Below, in pieces: positions 43,201 through 52,599 of a stretch of 60,000 nt of DNA; the first letter of the stretch is position 1, and each line of letters starts with the position of its first letter. The stretch spans positions 12,679,501 through 12,739,500 of the forward strand of contig NC_092580.1 of NCBI RefSeq assembly GCF_037975245.1, in the 5' to 3' direction. The DNA comes from Apostichopus japonicus. Its lineage: Eukaryota > Echinodermata > Holothuroidea > Aspidochirotida > Stichopodidae. Made by a program: the position numbers and the translations under genes. Under the pieces are notes generated by a model. The model ran no database searches, had not been told where the DNA came from, and worked only from the letters and a program-made list of their open reading frames with translations.

Positions 43201-45835
43201 ATATTGAGGGAGAAGAAAACCACAAACATTTTCTAAATACAATGCCTTAAAACACATTGAACCATAAAAACAGTTTTCCCCCCTAAAATGTTGTTGCAGA
43301 GTTCTTTATCTCAGCATTCACGATTTAATTTAAAGACATTAAAATTTTTCTTTCAAATTATTTTCTCACCTCCCTTATCAAATTTGGGGTTACGTTGTTC
43401 AAGGAGATGACATCCGCTGGAATAAACGAGCGATTCTTCTAACTTTTCCGTAAGGTCTTCCAAGTGTCATTAAAATCGGAACCTCCCAGGGGGAAATTTT
43501 ATTGTAATGTGTGGTTTTCTGATAATATTCAAGCTGTGTAATAAATCAAGAATGAATGTTAATCCTTCTTTTTTTTGTACGTAGGAACTGCTTAGTTTTT
43601 TTTTTACATAGCATTGCATTTTTGCTCTGATTGTGGTGTTACAGGAAAGCATTAAAATACAATCAAGTTTTTTTCTGTTAAAAAAATGTATGTAATAATG
43701 TGTTAACATGATCGCAAGTCAAGAAAGAATGTGTACTAATAAAGCATGCATGGTCTTGCAGACTCCATTGTCTAAGTTGAATGTAAACATTGACTGTAGT
43801 GGAACAATGGAATAATGACTGGGAAATAATAAATAGTAGTATAGTACTGTTTTCTGACTGCCACCACCTCACCTCACCAAAAAAAAAATTAGTTGAACTA
43901 AAATATTGCCTGTAGTGGAACAATTGAAAAATGACTGGGAAATTATGAATGGTAGTGTTTTCTGACTCCCCCCCCCCACCCCACCACCAAAACACAAAAT
44001 TAGTTGCATACAAACATTGACTGTAGTGGAACAATGGAAAAATGACTGGGAAATTATAAATGGCACTGTGCTTTCTGACTGCCTCCCCCCATTGCCCAAC
44101 CCACCAGAAAACAACATTAGTTGATTGTAAATAAGACTGTAGTTGAACAACTGCAAAATTACTTGTAAATTATAAATGGTACTGTGTTTTCTGACTGCCT
44201 CCCCCCACCTCCACCACCAAAACACAAAATTAGTTGAATGTAAACATTGACTGTAGTTGAACAATGAAAAAATGACTGGGAAATTATAAAAGGTACTGTG
44301 TTTACTGACTGCCTACCCACCCCCCTCCCCCACCCAAGAAATGACTATATAGGCATCGCCACAGCTAAAAGCTGGATAGAGGTTACTGGTTTGAATCCCA
44401 AATTTTCTCTGCTCTTTCCAAAATAGTCAATTGTCAAGGAAAGCTAAAACAGCTGTTTTTTAGTTGTGATTTTAGTATCACACATACTGTAGGTATATGT
44501 TTCTACTGTATACATACTGTTGTTAGTCAAGTGTTGTTTATCTGTAGATGCTTGATTTGTAGTAAACTTCATACCTTTTTTTTTATTATATATATTCACA
44601 TAGCACATGGGTTATTATAAAGGCTAGCTTATGGGGTATTTCTTTACTCGAAATGCAAATATTGACTGCAGTGCTTCAACAGATTTGTATCACTTAGGAT
44701 ATCCAGTGAAGTGGTTGATGAATATCTTGTAAAATCTAGACCCTGTAATGACATCTATAGATATGGGTGTTTTGTTTGCATAACTGTAATATCTATCAGT
44801 AGATGGTAGTAAAGTTATAGATGGAACTGAACCCTAATACTGACTCTGTTACTGACTTTGTCCCCGGAAAAGAAATACATACCCCCCCCCCCTTCTAAAA
44901 AAAGATAGCTTAATTATCCTTGTAATCAATGTCTGTTAAAAGTCTTTGAGAAATGTCTTTGTAAACACACCAGCCACTGGGACCTAGTAGAAACAGTTCA
45001 GGTCACATTCGGAATATGTACGGATATTAGATGGAAGCCTGCACCTTGGAAGGTAAAAGGCAACAACAAATGAGGGAGTTCAAAAGCCATCAGGTTCAAA
45101 GGTTACCGAGCTTGTTCTTATTGTTTATTCAATGATAAGTTCATCCTTACTACTGTACTACTGTATTGGATGTTTGAATTTTGTCCTATTCTGAGTTAAT
45201 ATAATGGAATGGAAAATAAACCAGGTTATCAAGATTGGAAGAAGAACTCATTGTTTCAGAAATTTCTGACAGGGGGGGGGGGGATCAAGGATTATCTTAA
45301 CTGGAAGAAAAAGAGCAACCAAGGTTTTAGCCTCCTGTTGATATCCCATGGCTAGTTGCAATGGCAGAGGAGTGGGTAGGGTAGGAAGGGGGGGGGAGAG
45401 TAATTTCCATTATTGCTGTAAAAATTTCAATCCCTGTCTGTAATTTCATAATTGTTTATGCTGTTTCTAAAAGTCTTCATCTGTGGCCTGCCATTCACAA
45501 CTTTTGATATAAAGAAAGTAGGAGAGGATGGAGGGGGTTGATGTTAAGCGGTCAATGTTTTAGAAGTGGTCCTTTGCAGGACATTAAGTTATATCTCGTT
45601 ATGGTCTGTTTAGTTGTCTCTAATTCATTTGCTTCATTTTTATGTACTTCCAGACACTTTACACTACAAGTTCCTATCTTGAATCTTCTCCCGAATAGCT
45701 CCTCCCATTTCTTTCTTTCCTGTGCCTCGATGTTTCCGTCCTTCTCCCCCCTTTCACTATCTCATATATTCGTTTCATTTTTGGTTCCTTGCTAAAAGCA
45801 AAGGAACCTATGTATTCAGGTTGGCGTGTGTGTGT

Positions 45836-45871
<36 letters not shown>

Positions 45872-48619
45872 CGCTTTAGCTTGTATGCACGATAACTCAA
45901 CAAGGGATTGACTGATCATGATCAAACTTGGTGGGTAGGTGGCCCATAGTGAGTAGATGAACCCTATTGTTTTTGGTGCCCACAAAGGTCACCAAAGGTC
46001 AGTTATGGTCCAAAAACCCAAAATACTAAAACTGCAATAACTCCCAGTGCCAATGTGCGACATGGTTGATATTTTGGGACAAGTTGTGAACTGGTTAGGG
46101 GAACATTTTGAAACTTAACGGTCATGTGATCTGAGGTCACCAAAGGTCAATTAATGTTAAAAAACTAGTATTTTTGCGATAACTTGAGAACGAATTGTCC
46201 GTTAGGGTTGGGAGTTGCTTCAGTGTAATCCAAATGTCGACCCACATCTGGGTGACCCTTGACCTCAATTTGACCTCTGGTGACCTTTTCATGTTTTGGG
46301 GATTTTTACAGTTTCGATGCTATTTTCAGATGTCAAAGGTACCTTCCAATCATTAATATCGATAGGTTGACCCCCGTGTGACCTTTGTGTGCGAACTTAT
46401 ATGGGGTCAAAGTTTTCGGTCGGAGTTAGGATAGCTGTACAGACTTGTCGTGTTGATTTTTGGAATCAGCAGATCAAACTACATTTGAAACCAAGGTCAC
46501 AAGGTCAAAGGTCACATTAGAAAAAATGTGCTTATTTTGGGAGAAAACGGGCGAAAAAGAAAATGTTTGGTTTTGATGCTAGATTTGGATATCAAAGGTA
46601 CCTTCCGATCAAAAATGTCAATGGGTTGACACCCGGGTGACCTTTCTGTGTAAAGTTATACAAGGTCAAAGTTAATTTTCAGACATTTAATGCAATAACT
46701 CCCAGTGCCAAGGTGTAACAAGGTTGATATTTTGGGACAAGTTGCAAATGGTATAGAGGAATATTTTCAAACTTAACGGTCATGTGATCCGAGGTCATCA
46801 AAGGTCAATTAATGTTAAAAAACTAGTATTTTGGGTGAGAAAATGGGCAAAGAAAAAAATGTTTGAATTTTTACAGTTTTGATGCTATATTCACGTCTCA
46901 CCAATCAAAAATGTCAATAGGTGACCCCAGGTGACCTTTGTGTGTGAAGTTATATGAGGTCAAAGTAAATTTTCAGACATTTAGTGCAATAATTCCCAGT
47001 TCCAAGGTGTGACACCGTTGATATTTTGGGACAAATTGCAAATGGTATAGGGGAATATTTTCAAACATAACGGTCATGTGATCCGAGGTCACCAAAGGTC
47101 AATTAATGATAAAAAACTAGTATTTTTGCGATAACTTGAGAACGAATTGTCCGTTAGGGTTGGGAGTTGCTTCAGTGTAATCCAATTGTCGACCCGCATC
47201 TGGGTGACCCTTGACCTCAATTTGACCTCTGGTGACCTTTTCATGTTTTGGGGATTTTTACAGTTTCGATGCTATTTTCAGATGTCAAAGGTACCTTCTG
47301 ATCATAAATGTCAATGGGTTGACCCCCGTGTGACCTTCGTGTGCAGAGTTATACGAGGTCAAAGTTAATTTTCAGACATTTAATGCAATAACTCTCAGTT
47401 CCAAGATGTGACACGGTTGATATTTTGGGACAAGTTGCAAATGGTATAGGGGAATATTTTCAAACTTAACGGTCATGTGATCCGAGGTCACCAAAGGTCA
47501 ATTAATGATAAAAAAACTAGTATTTTTGTGATAACTTGAGAACGAACTGTCCGTTAAGGTTGGGAGTTGTTTCAATGTAATCCATTTGTCGACCCGCATC
47601 TGGGTGACCCTTGACCTCAATTTGACCTCTGGTGACCTTTTCGTGTTTTGGGCATTTTTACAGTTTCGATGCTATTTTCAGATGTCAAAGGTACCTTCTG
47701 ATCATAAATGTCTATAGGTTGACCCCCGTGTGACCTTCGTGTGCGAAGTTATACGAGGTCAAAGTATATAATAATAATATATATTAATTAATTTATTAAT
47801 ATAATAATATTAATAAGGTCACGGGTCAAACGTGAAAAACTCCCAAGTTGCAATAACTTGGCTACTATTTATTGGAATTTCGTCAAACTTGGTATGATGA
47901 TATTGGTAGATAGTCTCCACACACTGATGTGTGTTGCAATTGATATCATGCATGTTTATAAGGGGGGGGGGGGCTAGCATTATTTCGTTATGAAAAGTTT
48001 GTATGCACAATAACTCAACAAGGGAATGACCAATCATTACCATACTTGGTGAGTGGGTGGCCCATAGTAAGTAGATTAACCCTGTTGATTTTGGTGCTCA
48101 TATCATGAATATTAATGAGGTCATGGGGTCAAATGTGAAATACTCCAAATTGCAATTACTTGGCTATGGTAGATAGTCTTCGCACACTGATGTGTGTTGC
48201 AATTGATATCAGGGCTTAGCATTACTTTGGCAACCAAAGTCTGTGTGCATGAATTGCTGTTGTTGTCATAGGGCTTTCTTAGAAATTTCCCTATGAATGG
48301 AACTAATAAACAGCAGCAAGGAACCATGAAATGTTTTCATTCTGGTTCTTGCTGTATTCTGTCACAAAGATGCTCGTAGTAGACGCAATCTCAACGTTGC
48401 AATTTATTTATTTCCATTTCGGTAGAACGTGTAAAACTTTGTAAATATCCCTACCTTTCGATAACTTGTTTGCATCCGTGTGCCTATTTACAGAGTTACT
48501 GCTACAGATATCGTTGTGCCGCTAGAAGTCAAAACTCGCCTGATAGCTCCGCCTGTAACTTGGGTTTCCGATGCGCAAGCGATGAACTCCCGCCGAAGGT
48601 AGAGTGCAAGAACTGTTGA
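15609..48619 (+). CDS. Formylglycine-generating enzyme (SUMF1), whole gene, 9 exons
   Basis: Converts the active-site cysteine of newly made sulfatases to formylglycine in the ER lumen. Nine exons join in frame (15609-16220, 29416-29589, 30352-30426, 34498-34583, 37347-37469, 39444-39558, 40913-41026, 42729-42788, 48494-48619; 1485 nt, 494 aa), all with GT-AG introns. Human SUMF1 also has nine exons and 374 residues; the excess is an N-terminal histidine-rich repeat. The order is signal peptide (1-27), His-rich region with a CGCG motif, then the FGE-sulfatase domain (about 205-483). The catalytic copper-binding pair corresponding to human C336/C341 is C451 and C456 (CHVSYC), which separates it from SUMF2. 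C333 and C480 keep the human C218-C365 disulfide, but human C235 is alanine (A350) while its partner C461 remains. Extra cysteines are C394, C474, C491 and C494. The human N141 glycosylation site is absent. Confidence 0.96.
15690..16202 (+). repeat. Triplicated histidine-rich coding module
   Basis: Copies 1 (15690-15836) and 2 (15837-15983) are 147-nt, 49-codon units that differ at about 4 of 147 bases by my reading, three of them changing the residue. Copy 3 (from about 15984) contains the extra CGCG-bearing segment and a shorter His run. The copies hold 13, 13 and 11 histidines, in patterns such as HDHVH, GHSHSH and HHEHDHH. Copy 3, being next to the conserved CGCG motif, is probably the ancestral one. 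Such runs commonly bind Zn, Cu or Ni; that is inference here. Confidence 0.93.
16963..17142. mobile_element. Small MITE-like element with GTCAAAACGTCCC ends
   Basis: The left side reads CCAGTCAAAATGTCCCTT and the right side, reverse complemented, reads TCTAGTCAAAACGTCCCTT, an inverted repeat of about 18 bp. Between them the phrase CAAAACGTCCCC or a variant occurs several times (16989, 17010, 17028, 17050). I could not define a target duplication, so boundaries are approximate. Confidence 0.55.
19565..19880 (+). repeat. Dispersed repeat A, copy 1
   Basis: About 315 bp, starting TGTGAAGACTCGCGCAAAAA and ending near GGAAAGTTAA, with a clear second copy in the same orientation at 59621-59937. 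Long shared blocks include GTGTTAGACACCACCATC and GCTTGCTACCGT. Divergence is moderate, with many substitutions and few indels. No coding frame or obvious terminal repeats; the class is unknown. Confidence 0.85.
20010..20370 (+). mobile_element. hAT-type MITE, copy 2
   Basis: Same family as 4058-4434, with CAAGGGCGTAGGAACC at the left and TTCCTACGCCACTG at the right. The flanking 8-mers CTGTGCGC (20002-20009) and TTGTGTGC (20371-20378) agree at 6 of 8 positions, the two differences being C/T, consistent with a decayed target duplication. It sits in SUMF1 intron 1. Confidence 0.88.
29416..29589 (+). CDS. SUMF1 exon 2
   Basis: 58 codons, phase 0 at both ends, between CCAACAG and GTAGGT. It begins the FGE domain with [17 protein letters not shown], against human [17 protein letters not shown], and includes DGEAPAR and [11 protein letters not shown]. 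Confidence 0.96.
29590..30351. other. SUMF1 intron 2
   Basis: A 762-bp GT-AG intron ending TTTTTTTGGTAG. It carries the fold-back repeat at 30056-30243. Confidence 0.85.
30056..30243. repeat. Fold-back (inverted) repeat
   Basis: Left arm 30060-30128 (GCACTTTCCCAGATCTACCT, then TAACTGGTAATATTTTA) is the reverse complement, with mismatches, of right arm 30181-30243 (AAAATGTATTACCAGTTAA, then GATGGGAAAGTGC); the spacer is about 52 nt. Single arm-like relatives begin CTTACCTGT at about 29179 and 32953. This looks like a short palindromic mobile repeat family. Confidence 0.65.
30352..30426 (+). CDS. SUMF1 exon 3
   Basis: 25 codons, phase 0, from [12 protein letters not shown] to DITQA, followed by GTAAGT. 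It matches human exon 3 (A149-A173) exactly in length and phase, the segment lost in a known human exon-skipping allele. Confidence 0.96.
30427..34497. other. SUMF1 intron 3
   Basis: A 4.1-kb GT-AG intron. It contains a diverged direct duplication (32463-32646) and an AATTAAA-rich stretch at 34380-34470 just before exon 4. No separate gene is seen. Confidence 0.82.
32463..32646. repeat. Direct duplication, about 112-bp period
   Basis: Two diverged copies, 32463-32534 and 32574-32646, share GAGTTTTATT/GACTTTTATT, TTGCAAATT, GATGTGGTAGC and AGCTTCAA.CAAACT. Confidence 0.7.
34498..34583 (+). CDS. SUMF1 exon 4
   Basis: 86 nt, beginning [15 protein letters not shown] and ending inside an arginine codon (AG) before GTAAAC. 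It matches human [20 protein letters not shown]. The acceptor is CTCTCTGTAG. Confidence 0.95.
34584..37346. other. SUMF1 intron 4
   Basis: A 2.8-kb GT-AG intron ending TTTTTCTTCAG. It includes a TA microsatellite at 35693-35765. No other gene is seen. Confidence 0.82.
35693..35765. repeat. (TA)n microsatellite
   Basis: About 73 bp of almost pure TA with TATC interruptions. Confidence 0.95.
37347..37469 (+). CDS. SUMF1 exon 5
   Basis: 123 nt: completes the split arginine codon, then [19 protein letters not shown] and [12 protein letters not shown], and ends in a split arginine codon before GTAAGC. C333 matches human C218. Human YSCRGG is YAARGG here, so the C235 equivalent is lost. Confidence 0.96.
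37470..39443. other. SUMF1 intron 5
   Basis: A 2.0-kb GT-AG intron with a tandem duplication at 38661-38922. Confidence 0.82.
38661..38922. repeat. Tandem duplication
   Basis: AAGTTAAGC-to-ACACTG units at 38661-38781 and 38782-38922. They are nearly identical over CAGTTTAAAAGGGTT, CTTCTTTTAGGGAATTTC and TATATATAGTAAAAGGAACA; the second has about 22 extra bases after TACTAAAC. Confidence 0.85.
39444..39558 (+). CDS. SUMF1 exon 6
   Basis: 115 nt: completes R357, then [20 protein letters not shown], ending GSCP before GTGAGT in phase 0. It matches human LFPWGNKLQPKGQ. C394 has no human counterpart (human TAP). Confidence 0.95.
39559..40912. other. SUMF1 intron 6
   Basis: A 1.35-kb GT-AG intron with a direct duplication at 40202-40376 and a CT-rich tract leading to the acceptor CTCTCTGAAG. 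Confidence 0.82.
40202..40376. repeat. Direct duplication, about 97-bp period
   Basis: Copies 40202-40280 and 40300-40376 share AGGGCAGT, CCTTGTGTACCCATTGGAT and GATTGTGTACAA, separated by a G run. Confidence 0.8.
40913..41026 (+). CDS. SUMF1 exon 7
   Basis: 38 codons in phase 0 from [20 protein letters not shown] to EPAKNP, followed by GTAAGT. It matches human [20 protein letters not shown]. Confidence 0.96.
41027..42728. other. SUMF1 intron 7
   Basis: A 1.7-kb GT-AG intron with A-rich and C-run tracts. No other feature is seen. Confidence 0.82.
42729..42788 (+). CDS. SUMF1 exon 8
   Basis: 20 codons in phase 0: [20 protein letters not shown], between TTCTTTTCAG and GTGAGT. It carries C451, equivalent to catalytic human C336. 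I placed the donor after GTG rather than after CAT because it gives a stronger GTGAGT donor and keeps alignment length; the residue is V where human has R338. Confidence 0.93.
43790..44335. repeat. Tandem array, about 114-bp period, five units
   Basis: CTGTAGTGGAACAA or CTGTAGTTGAACAA recurs at about 43793, 43909, 44020, 44136 and 44250, each followed by ATGACTGGGAAATTAT, TTTCTGACTGCC and a C-rich, ACC-containing stretch. The long minus-strand open frames over it are products of the repeat. Confidence 0.88.
45782..48326. mobile_element. 2.5-kb repeat-filled element with inverted ends
   Basis: The left end TGGTTCCTTGCT (45782-45793) is the exact reverse complement of the right end AGCAAGGAACCA (48315-48326); flanking bases extend the match imperfectly (TTTCA/TGAAA). 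The left end also folds on itself (GGTTCCTTGCT with AGCAAAGGAACC). The interior is almost entirely repeated: a roughly 400-bp unit, clearest from 47133 to 47533, with an earlier relative at 46181 and a shortened one near 46805. Another motif, CTCAACAAGGGA to GGTGGCCCATAGT, is at 45897 and 48013. No transposase frame is seen. Structure suggests a non-autonomous element; class uncertain, perhaps a Helentron-type repeat-carrying element. Confidence 0.75.
45826..45870. repeat. (GT)n microsatellite
   Basis: About 45 bp of GT with one interruption, just inside the left end of the 2.5-kb element. Confidence 0.95.
48494..48619 (+). CDS. SUMF1 exon 9 (terminal)
   Basis: 41 codons plus TGA. It starts [20 protein letters not shown], nearly identical to human, and includes C456 (human C341), C461 and C480. 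Residues matching human R345, A348 and R349, which are mutated in multiple sulfatase deficiency, are kept. The tail [11 protein letters not shown] ends in two extra cysteines. Confidence 0.96.
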   Translation, partial: SYCYRYRCAARSQNSPDSSACNLGFRCASDELPPKVECKNC

Positions 48620-49291
48620 GCTACGAATTACGAATAAGTGACCACGGACGTACCATCAAAGCCCACCTACTTTCCTCGTGCCTTGAGACATTTCATGATT
48701 CAATTGTGTTTTCTATCTCATAGTTAATGTATCTTCTGTCCACGTGAGAGTCTATGTCTAACGAAACTGAAAGTAAATGACTTGAAAAGAAAATTTCTTC
48801 TACTCTGTTAGAACATTCTAAGTCGAGTGTTGGTTCTTGCGCAAATTTATCGTAGGTGTATGACTACGACATTCTATGAAAATTGCTCAAACCAACTGGA
48901 GGAGGTAATTCTACTCCTGCTTCTCTCTCTCTTATGACATGAATCAACGAGCATTGTTGACTCCTAGAGTACCGTTGGGGTTGGGGGGGGGGGGACATCA
49001 TCAGAACATATTGATTAGTGAATACAACTGGAAATTGAGGGGGTGGGGTAGGGGAGTGGCAGAAGTAATTCTAAGTGAGCAAATACTTACCCCTAGAGTG
49101 AATGCACAAGATTGCACATACGTACAGTATTATACGTTGGTATGTATTTTACATAGTTTTCAATAGGGGTTTGGGGAGGGAGTGAGGGTAGGGGGGTGAG
49201 GGTGAAAGGATGAGGTTTATGTTACATAATTTCAAACGAGGCTGACAGAGCAGCAGATTCGGGGAGAACAACATTTTAGGGATACAATTAA

Positions 49292-49297
49292 AATAAA
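49292..49297 (+). terminator. Candidate SUMF1 polyadenylation signal
   Basis: AATAAA about 670 nt after the stop codon, the first such hexamer downstream, followed within 20-30 nt by a T-rich stretch (TTTTTTCTTTTTTCTTTG), which suits a downstream element. Confidence 0.45.
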
Positions 49298-52087
49298 TGC
49301 ACATTTAGATTGTTTTTTCTTTTTTCTTTGTTGTCACAGACTGACAGTATACACACTTACTAGGTAAACATCTTTTTCCCAGGCAGGAGGCATGTCACCC
49401 CCAGTTTGGGTAATTTTTGAGTCTTGGTCACTTTGACTGAAGTTACATGTAAGACCAGAAACTTTATTTCAATGAGTGCAATCACTGTATTAAATATGGA
49501 AAATATGTGACAAAGTTTGTTATATTTTTCTTTTTACTTTTAGAATGTTTTTTTTTCTGGAGTATTCATATCCTGCATTATGTTTCTAAGAAAAGAAACC
49601 AACATTTATGAATCTTTATGATAATCTTACGATGATTTAACCTTTCAGTTTTCACAAGAAACATTTGTGGTAGTTGTAATATGGAAACATCAGTTATAAA
49701 GCAGTAGCAGCAAGGTAATGCCCCCCCCCCCCCCGCACCCTTGTACTTCTAAACACAAACATGAATGTACCTTCCTTTGAAATAGTTAGTTCAAGTTATA
49801 AATAAATCTAGAAATTGATTCATGATTAAAGAAAATTTAAAAATGGAAAGTTGAATTAAAACTGAAAAGTGAAACTTTGGGGAAGAAATGTCATAAAGTA
49901 GTATCATTAAAACTAAACATGTCATTTTTTTTTTCTATCATGCAAGTCTTTTAACCAAAAACATTCAGCTTTAAAACAGAGTAAATCAAAAACTAAAAGT
50001 ACTTATCAACAAATATTGTAATGAGAAGATTTGATAAATCAATTTTGGGCATTAATTGTTCTTTCGTATACTAAAATATTTTACGATGGATGATTTATTC
50101 GTTCCTTCTGAGGTAGGAACAATTTGGTGACTGCTAACTTGCCCGTCTGCACTCCAAGCAAAAAATGAATAATTTTATCAGCTGAAATATTCTCACAGTA
50201 AACTGCTTGGCCCATTAACAAATTCAAAGCAGTGGCCAAAATGTGTAACTCTAAATCTGTCAAAGAAAGGATTACTTTTGTCTAGATTGTTACCTTAATG
50301 GACAATAGTGAATAACATTGATGTCTTTTGTGAGGTAAGTTGGGCAGAAAAAATGCCCCATATTTTCTTACAAAGTTTTGTTGGCTCCATTAAATTTATA
50401 CATACAATTAAAATTTTAAATCCACTTAAAATCTCTTGAATGACCTTCTGTTTACTTTCTACACATTTTGCAGTCTTTTTTGTCATTTTTTACACCTTCA
50501 TCTGTTCTTGCTGGATTCTGATATCCTGTAGTGTCTGCTTCATATCTTGAATCTTGAAAACCGAATCAAACTCACTCTAATTTCAAAGTAAGCTAGTGTT
50601 ATTCTGTTCTTAAATACACACACTGAAATGCTTTTTTATAGGCAATGTCTGTGGCAATTAATCTTAAACTTTCCTTTAAAATAACCCAAAGGTTATGTTA
50701 ACATACCGATACATTCCATATGCTCAGTGTTTGTGATATTAAATAAAAACAAAAACATGGTAAAATAAACTACAAATATGGTGAATGTATTACCAAGTGT
50801 AGGGATCATTTGTGCAATAGTGAAATTAGTGAAAGACTTGATATAAAAAGCCTTTCCAAAAGTCTTAGGTCATCAGGGTTGGAGTCACGTGACTAATATA
50901 AAAAAAAATACATGCCATATGAATACATACTGTTCTGTACTTTGGAAAATAGTATAGAAGACTTGTTTCTCTTGACAGGTGAGTTATTGGCTTGACTTCA
51001 TATGTGACTTCACATGATCAAGGATAATTAATAAATAAGCAACTTTCAGATAATTAAGCTGCATAGACTAGACTAGATCAATCGACAAAGTGCTTTTGTT
51101 TTCACAAGCTTTGTATTACAGATCTTTTGAAACCCCAGACTTTTGCTATATGTTTAATTAAGTTAGTGACTTCATAATGGTGTCTTTTACTTTCAATAAA
51201 CCCTCAAAGAAGGGATAGAGTTTTGCATCTAATAGCATAATTTGTGTCAACATTGGTAAAAGAGGAATATACTAAGAAAATAGATATCATAAGGTTTATA
51301 CTACTTTTATGTTTTATTTCTTTGTATTTTACATACAACTGTGAAATCAGTAAGACTTGAAAGTTCAAGAGCTGTGTCTTTTGACAATATATCGACCTGA
51401 ATTAATATCATCTCTGACAAATATATGGTCAACATTTTCAAATAAAAAATGAAATGACATTTCATATCACAGCTTGTTGCTTTAAAGGTCATCATTTTAG
51501 CATATTGCATTTGGCTGCAAAGGGTCTGGTCACATTTTTCATTTCCATACATTTTTGTACACAGGCTTTAAGAAAGTCATAATTATCCCCCTAATCACCA
51601 GGGGTATCCAGTCAGGCCACATGGACAGTTATGTCACTGGGCCTCTTTTGAGGTCTCCAATTACCTTCATAAGAATTATTTGAAAATGAGAATACATACA
51701 TTTTCTATACAATATTTCCCCCACTTATTGCCCTAGACTAAGAGGCTTTGATTCCCACTGTCTACACCCCCCCCCCCTACTCCCCATCCTACCCACTTTG
51801 AAATTTACAATATTTTGTATCAAGAAGTATCTCACTTCCCTCTTTTTCAAATTAGATGTTATCTTTGGGGTGCAAGAAACCATGTTGTTTGTTGTTTATA
51901 ACAGCAACCATGATAAGTGTTTTTTTTTTTTTGATGTGTGATTGGTTGAAAGTGGAATATTTACAATGAAGCCTCCATACATAAGATACATTTAGATAAT
52001 AGACCACTGCACAGGAAGTAAATATATTATGAAATTAAACCTCAAAATTTCTATAATTGATCAAATTTAAGATAATTTCAATTGATA

Positions 52088-52118
52088 TTTATTGCATTTG
52101 ATTTCATAAACATTTATT
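52088..52118 (-). terminator. Candidate SETMAR polyadenylation signals
   Basis: AATAAA on the minus strand at 52113-52118 and 52088-52093, the first such hexamers after the SETMAR stop. Use of either gives a 3' UTR of about 600 nt that would contain all of MITE copy 3. Confidence 0.4.
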
Positions 52119-52232
52119 TTTCTTCATGTGAGAATGAACTGTATAAAAGGAGCAAATAGTGGGGAAAAAATTCACCTCAATGGACAGTACCATTTTGTAG
52201 TGATCATGTTAACATCAATGTATTAATGGCTT

Positions 52233-52599
52233 CAAGGGCGTAGGAACCGGGGGGGGCTGGGGGGGCGCCAGCCCCCCCAGTGAAAAATGTGGAGGGGCGG
52301 AAGTATCATTCCGCCCCCCCGGTTCGCAAGTCAGAAAACCCCTTTTTCATTTCCAAATGAGGAAAAAAATCTCATTTGGAGCACCAAATTGCATCTAAGG
52401 CCAGGTGAAAATACAAAATTAAGTTTACAAAATGGAGTGGGTGTTGAAGTGTGCTATATTGCACCAAATTGCATCTGAGGCCACCTGGAAATGCAAAAAA
52501 TTCCAAAGGGGAGGGGGACACCCCCTCCCCTTAGACCCTCCCCCAGGCCGGCCATCAGTCTTCAGCCCCCCCACTCAAAAGTACCTTCCTACGCCACTG
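52233..52599 (+). mobile_element. hAT-type MITE, copy 3
   Basis: 367-bp copy of the family seen at 4058 and 20010, with a perfect 8-bp target duplication AATGGCTT at 52225-52232 and 52600-52607. It lies 107 bp beyond the SETMAR stop codon, probably inside the 3' UTR and in the antisense orientation to it. Confidence 0.92.

Larger units (their letters stand above)
42789..48493. other. SUMF1 intron 8
   Basis: A 5.7-kb GT-AG intron ending CTATTTACAG. It contains the 114-bp tandem array (43790-44335) and the 2.5-kb inverted-end element (45782-48326). Confidence 0.85.

Noticed and set aside
43678-44264. 118- and 131-codon minus-strand frames
   Set aside because: They run over the 114-bp tandem array and simply repeat the same peptide in shifted frames.
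44340-44400. Second tRNA-like segment with GGTTTGAATCCC
   Set aside because: Only the B-box-like part is present; no acceptor stem or anticodon arm.
45674-47368. Frames over the GT repeat and the 2.5-kb element
   Set aside because: They are products of simple or tandem repeats, with no domain.
43790-48326. CRISPR-like arrays
   Set aside because: Repeats are long, diverged and contiguous without unique spacers, in a eukaryotic intron.
8182-48619. KLF15-SUMF1 adjacency as conserved synteny
   Set aside because: Both are on human chromosome 3 as I recall, but on different arms; this is too weak to claim a conserved neighbourhood.
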